Origin: Gordionus sp. m RMFG-2023
Taxonomy: Eukaryota > Nematomorpha > Gordioida > Chordodea > Parachordodidae
Reading direction: 5' to 3'
Length of the DNA stretch: 64,000 nt
Assembly: GCF_954871325.1 (NCBI RefSeq)
Contig: NC_088776.1
Coordinates: 2,115,985-2,179,984 of the forward strand
Below, in pieces: positions 1 to 15,500 of the stretch (its first letter is position 1; every line of letters starts with the position of its first letter). The notes under the pieces are model-generated. The model was not told where the DNA came from, made no database searches, and saw only the letters and a list, made by a program, of their open reading frames with translations. Both the position numbers and the translations under genes were made by a program.

Positions 1-567
1 TTTTAAAGGCGAAACTGGGCCAAAATAAATTTTTTTTTCGGATATATCAAAAGGGATGAAAATAATAATATAATTATTTTCTTTTTACGGAAATGATATT
101 ATTCGAATAGGTATAATAAAATATTGAAAACAAAAATTTGCGATTCTGCATATTCTGCATAAAAAACAAAAAAAAAGAAGAAAAAGATAGCTACAAATAG
201 AAAGAAAAAATACGATAAAATTATTTTATCGTTAAAATATTGTGATATATCAAAGTAAGTAAAAATACAAGAGCTAAGCAAATTTTGGATGCGTTTACAG
301 TCATAACAACAATAATATTAAAATTTAGTCCATATAAAATTATTCAAAAAAGGGGGAGGAATAAAAATAATATTTTACAAAATAAAATAACAATTGGGCC
401 CATTCTCAATTTTACACGTTTAATTTAAGCTTATTCATAGGACTTTTTAAATATTTTTCTCGCAAAATAATATAAATAAATATATTATACGAGAAAAAAA
501 AAATTGTTAAGAAAAATTTAAAAATAATTTATAAAAATTTTTTCATTTTCAAAAAAAAAAATTTCAA

Positions 568-3500
568 ATGTTTGTATCAAGGGGATTAAATAAAATCCTG
601 TTCCTCTCCATAGCACTATACTATGCTGCCATGAAATTATCATTAGCGAAAAGTGCCTGCAAGCCTTGGAAAGAAATAACTCTGAGGAGAATTCAAGGAA
701 ATAATTTTAGCTTATATTGGGATGAGTATCCAAAATCTGAATTTTATTGTGTAGAAATCTATAATTTAGAGGAAAATACACGAAGTCAAAATTGGGTTAG
801 TACACCTAAGTTATTTTTTATAACTAATGAATATTTTTTTTATATATATAGACTAATAAGACTAATATCAATGTGACCATCCTAAAATTTGGTTATTATG
901 AAATACACATTTTACCATACGTTAATAAGAAAACTTTGTTCCCTTATTGCTTCGGCGAAAACTTTACTATAGGTATGCCTATTTAATAGATTATATATAT
1001 TTTTTAATTATCTAATTTTTTTTTTCTTCTTTGTTATAACTTATGTTTAAAATCTGAATTTATTTTTCATATCAAATGTGTTATTTTTGTAAGTTTTTAA
1101 AAAAAAAATTTGATATTAACTGAAACCCATTAAATATGATAAAATTGATTAATTGACTGGAATAATTAGAGTTTAAAATGCTATTCAAAATATATTTTAA
1201 AGGAAGATCACTTATCAAATTTAACTTTAATATTTTAAACCCATTATCTTTGTAAAAGAGAAAAATTCTTATTTTAATAAATCTTTGGTAATCCTTCATG
1301 ATGAAAATGGGAAATTTTTTTGAGATTTTTTTCAAATCTAGAAGAAGAAAAACAGATTGTAATATATATATATAATATAATACGCGATAGAGGGGAGGAG
1401 GGCCGAACCCCTGATCCCCCCCCCACCACATTTAGAAATTTATCTGTGAATCGTAAATATCCTGATAATTTCAGGAATTAATCACACTAGGAAACTAATT
1501 TATATACATTGCTTTCGTTCGATTATCATTTAAAACAATTAAATATATTAATAATATATTTTATAAAAGTTAATTCTTTAAATAATATAAATTAATTATT
1601 TTTTATAAATATTTATTATAGACTCCACAGATATCACGAAGGGCGCAGGTAATTATTTTAATAAAAAAATTATCTGATCTAATATATATAATTATTATTA
1701 AAATTAAAATTTAATCGAAATAAATCGATAAAATTTAGAATAGTTAATAGAACCCCCATTCCCTCTCCTAAAACATTATAATAAATATTTAAAAAATATG
1801 CATATAAATCATATATCACCTAAATAAAAAATATAGTTTACCTGCCATAAGAGGCCAAAATATCAAAGAATAGAAGAAAATAATGCCATCTCTAAGAATA
1901 CATAGTTTTGCTTGTTACTCTGCTAGATCCTATTAAATCGCTTCTCTATTGCTCCAAGCTACATTCCGTTCTTTAGCTCTGTTAGATCAGCTGTTGGATC
2001 TCTACTTCCTCGCTAATTCATTATTAAGATATTTAAAAAAATTAATTAAAAGTTCAATTATTAACTTTATTATGACTTCTCTAAAGTAAGATACTATTTT
2101 GGAGCAATTGATATAATATATAATTAAATCAGTTTGGTAATTTTAGCGCCTAACATTGGCACTTTCTATGACAGTTGTAGATCAAAAATTTACTTACATT
2201 AAAGCATTTTTAAATAAATTAAGTTAATTCAAAAAAATATGTTTGCCATAGTATTTTTTTATATATGTATATATTTCTTTTTTCTTTCTTTCTATATTAA
2301 TATAATCGAATATATTTTTCATTTATTACCTTAAATTCAATATCTGATATGACTCAAATTTTAATTCCATAATATTGTTTTTTATTAAAGGTTTGGATGT
2401 TAAGTCAGGTTTGAAATATTGATTTTATAATTATGTTTAACCAATAATCACAAGCAAAAAATGAAAGAAGGATTAATATTAAATTGTAGGTTTGAAATCA
2501 TATGCCAATAATATTAAGCTTTCGGTTAGTTAAATACTTAATTTTCAAGTTTTATCAAGTTTAATCGTTGAATCCATTCTACTTATTCCCTCAATTGTAA
2601 AATGTAGATTTTTAAAATATTTCCACGATCTAATTTCAAATTGATGGAGAAATTTCTGAGATTAATTATAATTTTTCCTTGGCTTAAAGGGAAATCATCC
2701 CACAACCCCCTTTGTATCTTGAGCAGTTTTTGTAATTTTATAGCCATGTTCATTAAAATAATTTAGATCAAAAATTTGACTGGCTGTTATATTTTCATTT
2801 TAAAATTTCTTATATATTTTAAATTTAAAAAAATATAGGTTTTTATTATAAATCGTAAAAGCACGGTCCGGCTGGTCCAAAAGCAGGTTTCGCATTCCGG
2901 GCGAGAAAAATAGCCGGCTGAGTTACGGTCTAAAAATTTTTCCCCAAAAAATTATAAAATTTTAATTACTGAATTATAATATCAAAATAAATAATTATTA
3001 ATTGCAATATTTTGATTTTCAAATCCTATGTATTGAAATATTTTTCTATTCTTATGATTTTATTCAAAATTTAATTAATATATATATATTTTATTTATTT
3101 ATTAATTGACTCGAATCAGGCTTTTTTAACAACATTATAGCACACCACTTAGACATTTATTAAATACCGCTAAAAAATATTTACGCTGATAGGAGGGGAT
3201 ATACAATTTTTGAATTTGTTAATTAGAGCTAATATCCAACTAAATTTTTTTTTTTTTAAGAATATGAGTATGGCTAATTTAGATTATAAATATTTGAATT
3301 TAGAAATTACTTGTCGCTTTAGACTTTTATTATAATTTTAATTGTATTAACATTCAAAAAATCTACTAATCTTTTAAAGAATATTTTTTAAAGTTATAAA
3401 CATATGTATATTTTAGGCAAATCATAATCAACTTTTTCTTATTTCCTTGATATAATAATTTAGATCCAATTTTAGAGGGTAATGACTTAGCAGATAATTC

Positions 3501-6500
3501 ATTTTTACATATTTGTGGTTATTACGGTAATTTTATAATCGGTCTTTATAAACATTGATGCTTTCATGGCTGATATAACAAGTTTTCCAATCAAAATTTG
3601 ATTTGGTTTTGTACAATATTCATTTAAAAATATTAAAATATTATAATTGTTTAAGTTATCAACCAAATACACGAAACATATTTATATAATACATTTATGA
3701 ATATTTTAAGAATACTCAGGTATCATAAAGAACACATTTTATAAATTAGAATGCATGCGAATAGAATTGAAATTTAATTATATGAATTTTTTTTTATATT
3801 AAGATTATCATTAAAATTCTATCATAAAATCTAATGTTTTTTGTGTTCCCCTTGTTTAATACAATGGTTCTGTATTAAAATATAATTTTTTTTACACGAT
3901 TGTGGTCTATATGTTTCATAAATAAGTTAAAAACCGGAGGTCTAAAATTTTTTACCATAAGAGCTTTCTTCATCTTGTATCTAAATTGAATAAAATTTTA
4001 CTCGGTATATTATCTTCTATAAAAATTGCATGTTAAAGTAAGATGAAATTTTAATGATGAAATGATGTATATTTATATTAAGTTTTATGATAAATTTTGG
4101 TGAATAAGATTCTTTCCCTTCCAAAAAATATATTTAGAAAGAATAAAGCTTGATACAATTTAATTATGAAAAATGTTTGAAAGATAAAATAAAAATTCTT
4201 TTTAATGCGGTGTTAAAAGTAAACAAAATAAAGTTTTCCTTCTGTTTTTAAAAGAGCCCATATCAAACTAATTTTTTAAAAAAAATTCTTTTTTAATTAT
4301 ACGAGTTTGGATAATTTGAGAAATAATTGAATTTAGAACTTGTCGCTATGGACTATTGTTATAATTTTAATTATATTAACATTCAAGAATTCTACTAAAC
4401 TTCTAAAAAATATTTTTAAGGTTATATATGTATATTCATTAATAATGATTAGGCAAAGTCATAATCAAATTTTGCTTATTTTCTTGGTATAATAATTCCT
4501 TGGTTTAAATTTTATAATTGTTTAAGGTTATTTAGAAAAAACATGAAATATAAATATAACATTATTGTGTAATATATTTTTAAAAATAAATAATATATTA
4601 CAGAGGACGACTTTCCAAGTAAAATAATTTAAATTGATTATTTTTATTGATTTGAGCAGAATTAATATTTAATTGTCGGTTTAAAGTCATATGGCAATTA
4701 TTTTACACTTTTGACTAGTTAAATAATCAAATTTTTTTAGTTTAATTGTTGATTCTATTCGAATTATAACGTCAAATATATAATAGAATTTATAAAATAT
4801 TTTCACTCACTTATTCAATAGGATGAAGGAATATCCGAGATTATTATAGATATAAAATTTTAATCATATTTTTCATTGGCCTAAAATTTATTTTAATCAT
4901 CTCTATTTGCGGTTGTTAAAAGTAAATAAAATGCAGTTTCATTTTACGTCTTTAAAGAGACCATATTAAACTAAATGAATTTTCATTTGAAAAGTATGAG
5001 TTTTGGCTAATTTAAAAAGAGCTTTGTCACATTAGACTTTTATTATAATTATAGTCTTTATTGTATTAACATTCAAAAACTTTTACTCTTTTATGCCATT
5101 TCTAATATTCTTAAAGTTATATATATGATTTGGCTAAATTATTAATTTTTTGCTAATTTTCTTGATATAATAATTTATATTTAGATTTGAAAGATAATCA
5201 AGAACCAGGTAACTAATTCTTACGTGTTCAGTAAAGATTATTTTAAACTTTTGTCTATTTAAATAATCAAATTTTAAGTTTTATTTTTCAGTTTAATTGT
5301 TGATTTTATTCAAATCTTCTTTTTATACATCTCATACAAGATTAACTGAAGAAGTAGAGATTAAACAAAAATACGCATTTACTTAAAATTGCCATATAGA
5401 AATTCCTGAATTTTAGAATTTATTTTTAAATTCCTTATTAAGTGGGATAATTTTTATAAAAAATATTAAACATTTATATATTTTGGTTCCGATACTTTTG
5501 ACCCGATCCTTTTGTCATAGATATTATTTAAAACTTGAAATTAACTTGATTTAATTATTATATAATTTCAATTTATGAAAAGAATTATGAAACTATTTTT
5601 AAAATTAATTATCATCATTTTAATTCTTATCATTTTTTTTTATTATCAACTTAAATTCCATTTGAATTATAACGTCTACGAAAACGTTTCCAGATTTTCA
5701 TAATTTTTCAAGGACTTATTCAAATAGAAAAGGAAATTTAGAGATCATTGAATGAAATATTTTACCTTGATGGAAGAGGGAGTGGGAATATTTTAAGCTC
5801 ACTTTCGCCTTAGGTACTTTGGTGCCTATCACCGCCATATAGCTCATAACAAGTTTTAGAACAAAATTTGAAAATTTTTATCTAAAATTTAAAAAAATAC
5901 TTATTATACGTCGTATTGAGATATGGATATCGTTTAAATTATTTATGGATTAGCGATTTGTAATTTTTAAACATCTGATTTGAATTTAATGTATCGAAAT
6001 GTATGAATTACTCTCTCAATATAAATTTTAACAATTTCGCGCAAAATTTTGAACCAACCCCACTTAACCTATATTTATTTTTAATAAATCGATAAATGTA
6101 CAAGATACAATGGCTTAAATTGTGTGAAATTCTTAGGAGAGTTACTCGACACAAGTATATTTTTTTTCCGAACTAAAATATAGTCCTCAATAAAATATTT
6201 AAGAACCAAACTCCCATGGATTTCAAATTCCAATCATACATATATGAAATATAGATCATGTACATCCCAAATGAATATGATATATGAAATACATGTTTTT
6301 TGATATCTATTTATAGTGTCAAACTTTGGTATATTTAAAACCTATTTATTTATTGTATTAATGAAGGCATTAAATTGAAATGATCTGCTCTATATAAAGC
6401 ATTTTAATTATAAATTAAACTATTTTAAAAAATAGATAAAATGTCTAGAATAGTATCATATATATCTTATTAGTAATCTAAAATATTATTTATTCTAATA

Positions 6501-9500
6501 AATTTTATTTTATTTTATTAAAGATTTTAAATCGTTAACTAAACTTAGTTTGGATATATATTTTAATATTTAATTGGAAAGATTAATTTTACTAAAGTTT
6601 TTTTTATCACCAATATTTTAAATTTTTTGATAAATTTAGATGCTTTTAGTTTGTTGTAAACCTTAATTATATCAACTGATTGATAAAGGAAACAAAATAA
6701 TAGTTTTCAAAATATCTCAAAAAAATAAAAATATTGAGATTTACCCTATGGCTAAAGTTAAAACGTGATGGTTTTATCATATTTGCATATGAGAGAAAAT
6801 AATTAGAAGGCATTTAATTCAAGATGATTTTATCCTACTAGTAAAAGTACATGAGATAGCAATTGTCATAAATTAGAGAAAGGGCCTTTTACACAAATTT
6901 TTGAAAGATAAAATTAATATTCATTTTTTTTCTAATAAAATGAAATTTCCTTTGTGATTTTGATGAGCCCATAGCAAACTAAACGAAATTTTTATAAAGG
7001 TGTATGAGTTTAGCTAAATTTAGAAATAATTGGATTTAGAAATAGCTTGTCGCTCTAGACATTTATTATAATCTTTTAATTATGTTAGCATTCAAAAAAC
7101 TCCTTTACTTTTATGTTAATCTTCTTAGAGAATATTTTTGAATTTATATTTGTATATTTATTCCAATGATTATATTTATATATTTGAGCGTATCATATTA
7201 AATAGATGGATAGTTTAGGTCTTTATAAAAATTGATGCTTTCATGGCTAACATAACAAATTTTCCCTCAAAATATTCCTTTGGTTTGGTTCAATATTCAT
7301 TTAAAATATTAAAAATTTTACCATTATTTAATTTATCTACCAAATACGTGAAACATAAATATAACAAATTTATGAAATATATTTTTAAAAATTAAAAAAA
7401 TTTAATACAGATGACAACTCAGGTTAAAAAAAAAATCCAAATTTATTTTCTTTTGACTTTTAATATTAAATTGTCTGTTTAAAATTATGGCAATTGTTAT
7501 AAACTTTTGTCAAGTTAAATAATCAATTTTTAAGTTTCTCAGTTTAATTGTCTATAACGTTTATCATTTTATCAATATTTTATGTATAATATAAATTTTA
7601 AAAATAATTTAAAAATGGAAAAAATTATAGCAATAAATTATATAATAGATTTATCTAAAATCTAAAAAAATATATTTATTATATGACGTCGTTATTGAGA
7701 TATGGAATTAGTTTAAATTATTTTAATGGAATTCTATTTTTAAATTTTAAATATCTGATTTGACCGAAAATGTATTCCAACACGTGGGGTAAACAGTTTA
7801 AGCATACTTATCCTATATTCATTTAAATCGATTGTACAAAATATAATGGCTGAAATTGCCTAAAATTCATAGGGTAGTTTTTTTTTCATTTTCTTATACA
7901 TTTCTATTCAAATTAGATTTTTCCCAAATTTAAAAATAGCCTTCATCTAATATAAAATTGAGAAATTTCAAATTCCCATTGATTCCATATCCTAATCATA
8001 CATATATAAAAACATAGGTCATGTACACTATCAAATACATTACAAATATAAATATATGAAATACAAATTTTTTTTTAAATACATTTATAGGTTCAGGTTC
8101 AGGCTCGGGTATTATTAAAAATTTATTTATTTATAATTATTGTGAATGCATAGAATTGAAATGATCTGAAATATATCAAATATATCTATTATTAATTAAA
8201 TTATAAGATAAATAGTAATAGATATCTAGATTAGCAAATTTAATTAGTATAATCTTAATTAAAATTTACAAATAAAATTTGTATCAACAAACAATTATAT
8301 TCAGATTTAAACTCACATTATGTTTACTATTTGAAAGATTTTTTTTTTATTTTTTGATAAATTTAAATGCATTTAATTTTGTTAAAATCTTTAATATTTT
8401 TAAAGTGATTTATAAAGCAAACAAACTTACATTTTATCAAAACGCCTCGAAAAATAAAATATTAAGATTGAACCCCTACCGGCTAAAGTTAAAACTTGAC
8501 CTTCTTACTTTTGATAATTTTTTTTTGCCTAATAAAAAACAGCATCAGAAGTTATTGAATCAATTTATCCTGATAATAATATTTTTGGAGGTTAATTAAT
8601 GGTCAAGAATTACAGAAATGACCCTTTACGAAAAATAAGGGTTTTAAGAGTTGTCATATTTTATAGAATAATTATTCTAAACATATTAGATACCAATTTT
8701 GTATCTAATATCTATTTGAAAAAATATTAAGGATATTGTTACGGTTTTTACTCTACATTGTTTTATACCCGAAAACTTCGTGTGTTTTATGGTTGTCTGA
8801 ATTTACTTTGATATTCAATATTTTATATTATTCACTCATAAATTTATATATTTCTTATAAAAAATATTTAAAAATTGGAATCAGCAATTGGGTTTTTTTT
8901 TTCTTAATTAGCAATCTAAAAAAAAAAAGGGCTTTTTAATTATCAATTCCTGTTTGATTATTTTGCCGCCGATTTTGTTACAAACCTGAATTCTACGTAC
9001 TCTAAAAAATGAGTAAATAGAGATTTTACTATAGCCTTTGCACATAACCCAAATGAAGGCTATTCCGTCATTTTTTGCCAAAATCTGGTAAAAAAAATAA
9101 TTTATTACGACAAAATTTGGGGAAAGAATACATTCCTATATGATTATTCTTCTCAATCTATCTTCTTAACTATGGCAAATTCGATGTCAAAATAGTTTTT
9201 TCAAACGATTCAAATCATATTCAAATCCCGGTTGATCCTGACCATGATATACCAAAATAAATCTAACAAGCCAAATACATAAAAATATATATCAATTCAA
9301 GGCTTATTCCCAAAACTAAGCTCATTCTACCCCCTGGGAAATTTGCTAAATAGAAAAACACAATATTATGAAAGAATGTATACATATAAATTTTATTCTT
9401 ATCCAAAAAATATTTATAACTAATTAAGAATTGGATCATGAAGATATAATGCTTAAACAATAATGAGTTTTAAACATTTTTTTAAAAAAAAATTATTTTA

Positions 9501-12500
9501 GAACCATTTTAAATAATAACAAATATTTTTCTTTTACCAAGTTTTAGTTGAGAATTTTCCGTTTTTTTTTTTCAAACTAACGAAATTATTTTTGTGAATT
9601 CCTGCACAAATAAATTGCTGGACAAAGGGTCTAAGAAATGTCACACAACATAATAACTCGTAACAGAAAACACTGTATTAGATTCTTGGAAAAAAATTTT
9701 AAATGCATTTTTTTTTAAATGAAGTGTAAAAAATTTTTGAATTCTAATTAAATTTAAAATTCGTGTGTTCGGTGTCTTTTTTAAAGTATTTCCGACAAAT
9801 GTCTTTCTTATCTGGTACCATGTTTGTCCCCAGTCTAATTTCAACTTTAAATTTTATACGTATAAATAGAAACTTGATTTATTTATATACGATTTTAATT
9901 TATGAATTATTTCATGCTTTTGTGTTTGACAGTATAAATAGATATGTTATTAGCGAAATAAAAACATTTCTAAATTTGGTATCAAGATCTAAGATAGAAT
10001 GAAATAAATTACGAACTCCACTGAATTTAAATATTATAAAGTAATGCTGATGCTAAGTGCGCTCTTATACCTGAAAGTAAAGTTAAGTCAAACGTCAATC
10101 CCATCCGATTTATATTATTTATATATTTTATTTTATAATCAAAAAATATTTTAATCTTAAAATTTTATCGATAAGTTTAATATGTCTAAAATATGGTTTA
10201 TTTAATAAATTTTAAAAAAAAATTTGGGTATTTTTTTCAAATTAAGGAAAGAACTTTATGAAAAAATTATCTAATTTTATTATAATTAATAAATAGTTTT
10301 TTTTTTAATTGGAAATTTTAAAATATATTTTATTTTTCATTTATATATTTTTTTAAAGTTTTCAAAGCATGTTTTAATTAGAATAAGAATTTCCAGATAT
10401 TATAAAAACAAATAATTTTAACACATTATATTATTACATGGAGAAGACATTTATTCCCAACCCTTCCTACCTTGTATATGCCACTAAGTTTAAATATGCG
10501 ATTTTTCCTTAAAGAAAACGGTTATATGATTTTTTTTTAAAAAAGTTCAATACTGCTTAACAAACTAGAATTAGATAGATTAGCGACCACTTTATAAATA
10601 TTCAAAGAATACTTAGATAATTTGAGCAAATTCTAAATTCTCATCCATATAAATGACGTTTTGGAAACCTCATCCTACTATAAATGAATTCATAAAATTA
10701 ATGAAATTTTGTCAATGAGATGGTGATACAGCTATAATCACCCTACAAAAACAGGATAATATTTCTTTTTAAGGAAAAATTTATTATGCTGACAAAACAT
10801 AAGGAAAAGCTTAACTCTAAATCCAAATTTCAAAGGTTTTAATTTAACAGACAATGAAAAGGCGGATATAATAAAGTAACTTTAAAAATGCAAGATGATT
10901 TTAAATTCTAGGCTATGTATAAGACAATGCCAACTATCATTTTTAACTACTCTAATAATGATATATTAAACAATTTTTATAATAATAATATATATAAATA
11001 AAGTAATAAACAAGATTTCCATCAAAATTTGTTCAATTTTCATGAATTAAAAATTTTATGTATTTATATAATTCATCTCCTAAATATATGATATATAAAT
11101 AAAAACAAATTTATGAAATTATTTAAAATAGATATATCACAAAGATCACATATTTATAATTTAGAGTGCATAATAAGTTTATATAAATATATATGAATTT
11201 TTTTTTAATATTATGAATATTTCAAATATAAATAGAATATCTCGAATAACATCATAAAATCATAGATTTTTAGTTTTGCCAAATTTAATAATATTCTACC
11301 CAAATATTCTGTCGTATTTAAAATATATTATCTTCTCCATAAATTTTATAAGAAGTCATTTTTTAAAGTAGGATGAAATTTATAATTTTTTAATGTGAAT
11401 AGTTATATATATATATATTGTGAATAAATTTAGTAATAAGATGATTTCCCTTACAATATTTAATATATATTGAAAGAAAAAGTGTTAGACGCAATTTAAT
11501 TAAAGATTTAGCAATATATATATATATTAAGGTACGCACCACTAACTCATAAAAAATTGTTAGAAAGATAAAAATATTATTCATTTTTTTTCTTCTTAAA
11601 TCATCTCTCTTTACGTTGTTGTTGAGTTAACAAAATGGTTCGGTTTTTGAAGAAACCATATCAAACTAAATGAACTTTATTGGCTAGTTATAATTATGAA
11701 TTTTAAAAAAAACTTCTGAATTTTATAATTTTTAATTTGTAATTAATAATCAAAAATTCTTTCATTTTATGATTATATTCTAGAAAATATTTTTTAAAGT
11801 TTTATATTTGTATATTCATTCATATAGTGTTGTTAAACGATTCGACTAACTCAATATTTTATTAGGAAAAATATTATGCTAGCCTTAATATTTCGCTTGT
11901 AGGTGCCACAGAGTTTTAAATATCTACTAACAACATCTCGAGGCTTAGTCGATAAATTTTCTGGCTAAAATATTGAGTTAGCCGTTATTAAAAGGTCAGT
12001 TTAAATCGAGCAGTTTAACAACATCATTCATATGATTAGGTCAAATCATAATCGATTTTTGCTTGTTTTCTCTATATAATAATTTATATTTAGTTGTCGA
12101 GCATAATTACGATCTCGGTATCTAATTTTTACGCATTGATGGTGATTGTGGGTATTATTATAATTATATGGGTTAGCGTCAGGTCTTTATAAATATTGAT
12201 TCTTTGCACGGCGATAATAGGTTTTCTTATCTAAATTTTACTATGTAATAAAATCTTATAATTTTTAAAGTTATTTCCCTAATGTATGAACCATTAAATA
12301 TTCCCAAATCCTACATTCCTTGTTGCATTATACTCCACTGAGTTTTAAATATGTGACTTTGCTTTAAGAAAATGTGGCGTATACAATGATATAGGTTGCA
12401 TGATCTTTATGATAATGATAACATAATTGCTGTGTATAATTTATTTGTGTTAAAATTTAAAGATTTTTTAATTATTATATTAAGTCGCTCAATGAAGGAA

Positions 12501-15500
12501 TTTTGATAATAATTTTTTGAAAAAAAATGATTTTTATATTTATTATTTTTATTTTTATTTTTATTCTTATCAATTTCTTTTTAATCAAAAAGTGATGCAC
12601 TCAGAAGAAAAAATACCTAATAAAAGTATAATAAAACATTTTTTTAAAAAAAAAAATTTCTAAGTATTTTTAAAATAAGAAAATTATTTTTATTTTTCAT
12701 ATAAATTTACAGCAGAAAAACGAATTTATTTCACTTTGAAACTTGTTAAATCTATATAAGATGGAATTACTGGTTGTTTTTTTTTAAACTTATGAAAGAC
12801 ATAAATAACTTTTTACTTTGTAATATTTCTCTGTATAATTTATTCGTGTTAAATTTGAAGATTTAATTAATATATTATTTTCGCTCATTGAAGAAATTTT
12901 GATAATATTTTTTGAAAATATCAAATCTCTTTTTTAATCAAATTAAGATACGTACTCAGAAGAAGAAATGTACAAAGAAGGTATAATAAAACAATTTTTT
13001 TATATATTTACAAATATTTTAAATACTGATATTATTTCAACCATATATTAAAATGATATCCAAACATTTCAATGAGAGATACCAGTGCCATACACCAAAA
13101 TCATATAGTGCCATACACCAAAATCATATAAATAATCAAGACATTATAATACCATACACATTACAAACCATCTCTTGCTCATCAACTTAAACGTAGATGG
13201 ATTAAGATACGGTATGAAAATTATTGAGTCCTCCAAATCAGTAATATAGGATTACACTCGCATCTTTTCCTTCCTTTCAAATGCCAATATCTATCCGTTA
13301 ACCAATATCGAATCAAAAATTTTAAAAATACTAACAAAAGGCTTTCTACAAAAAGGCACTAGACATGAATACTAAAATAAAACATCCATATAAAACAAAT
13401 CAACTTTAGAGAAAGGTTTTTGATTCTTTTAAAAAATAAAATGGATAATTTAGACAACAAATTTAGAGATTTTTTACATTGGTGTCCTCGGAATGTATCT
13501 TTATCTTAGTACACCTTTTTTTTCTGAGATGGTATTTTTGTGCATACATATTTATGTGTAACAATTTAGGGTAAAACATTTATAAACAGTAATTTTTGAA
13601 ACTCGATTTGATAAATAACATTACAAATTTATCATGTAATTTGAAAAAGAAATTATTTTATTCTTCATCAGTTATATTTTATTTTATGAACATAAAGTAA
13701 TGCATGGAATAAACAATCGTACGCTAAGTATAATGAAAAAAATTATTTTATAAGTATTTTGTAATATTATTTCGTTCGAAAAACTAAAGGTAAGTCTTGT
13801 TAAACAGCCCGTTTAAGATCTTAGCCAAAATAATATTATATAGGACTTGGATATTTTGTTCATGGGTGGCAGGAAGAGTTGTAACTTTTATTTGGCGAAT
13901 CTTGAAGCCAGCATAATATTATATTGGCTGCAAATCTTAATGACAATACTAACTGGATAATTATTTTTTTAAAAACAGGTTATATCTATAGGAATTTTTT
14001 AAAATCTATGATAACCAGAAAAGTCTAAACTATGTACATTTTCTTTTTATACATCCTTTACAGAATTATCAGACGCATATACTTAAAAATCACCACATAA
14101 TAATATCCTGAATTATTAGAATTTGTTTTTTAAAATCTTTAAAAAGTAATTTTTTTTTAAAAAAAATATATTAAGCACTTAAGTTTTTTTGTTCAGATAC
14201 AATTTGATCCGATACTTTTATCTAGGATATTAATTAAACTTGAAATTACAAACTCCATTTAATTATTAAATATTTTTAAAATAAATTAACGATTTTATTT
14301 AATAAATTCTTTTTTTTTATATCAATTAAGTAAATAAACAAAGACAAAAAATGAATAAAGAAAGTATAAACATATTTTAATTTTATTTTACATTTAAATT
14401 TAAATTATTTTCCTTCGAATATAATATATATTATGATTGAGATTGTAACGAAATATAAAATATACATTCTTTACAAAATGTTTAGACCTATGAAGAATAA
14501 CATTTTTTTTTATAGTTGAGAACTTTAGTTAATATATTTAACTTGTGAAAATCATTTTGCTAATTCCAGACAGAAATGTCCTAATATTTTCTAGAAACCT
14601 ATAAAAATCCGCTAATTATAGAAAATATTTTTTAAGAAAGGTCCTTGGATAGACTTAACTTTGATATTTAATGTTGTTTTGCCTAGGCTTAACAGCTTTT
14701 GTATTTGAATACTAGTAGTTAATAAATGGCTCGTTTTGAGCCGATTTTTAATAACGGCTAACTCAATATTTTATCTAGAATAATATTACGCAGGCCTGAT
14801 GATTTTTTTTTGTAATGAGGAAAGAAAGATTTGGACATCCATTAACTTAATCTCGAGGCTTAGGAAATTTATTTCTGGGATAAAATTGAGTTAGCCAAAA
14901 ACCTTATTTTGATTTTATTTTAAGTGTTTTGGTGGCATTTATTTAATTTGCTACTTATTTCTTTCTTTTACTTTTTAGGCTAATTAGGTCGAAGCAGTGG
15001 CGTAGCTAGGAATTTTCCTTAGAGGGGGTCCATGCATATAAAAGCTGTGGGGCTTCGCCCCCCCCCCAGACCCCCTTTAACAAATCATAACCATATCTTC
15101 GATAATATATAATAACTATATTTTTTAAATGCATCAATAATATGTTATTATAATTTAGTAGATTATTCTCAATGACTTTATAATAGTGCTGTAAACATTT
15201 TTAAAAAAATCGAACGCGTTCGCGTTCAACGTTCATTGACAAAAATCGAACGCGTTCACGTTCACGTTCAAAAAAAGGAACGCGTTTAAGTTCATGAACG
15301 CGTTCATGCGTTCAAAATTTTATGATAAATTTTTTTTTAAATTTAATTTAATATAAATAAATGCCTTATATTTTTCAACACAATATATTAGCCATGATAA
15401 AAAATAATAGTTTTATTTTGATAATATAATTATAAATACAATATAATAGAGCGATAAAATAATAAATTTATTAAAAAAATTTCTTATTAATTTTTAATTA

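Noticed and set aside
8279-8599. 106-codon plus-strand frame in intron 3
   Set aside because: Low-complexity, F/L/K/N-rich, no motif, and its duplicate near 6.5-6.8 kb does not keep the frame.
9228-9244. GGTTGATCCTG, as at the start of 18S rRNA
   Set aside because: The match stops after 11 bases and no further 18S sequence follows. Coincidence.
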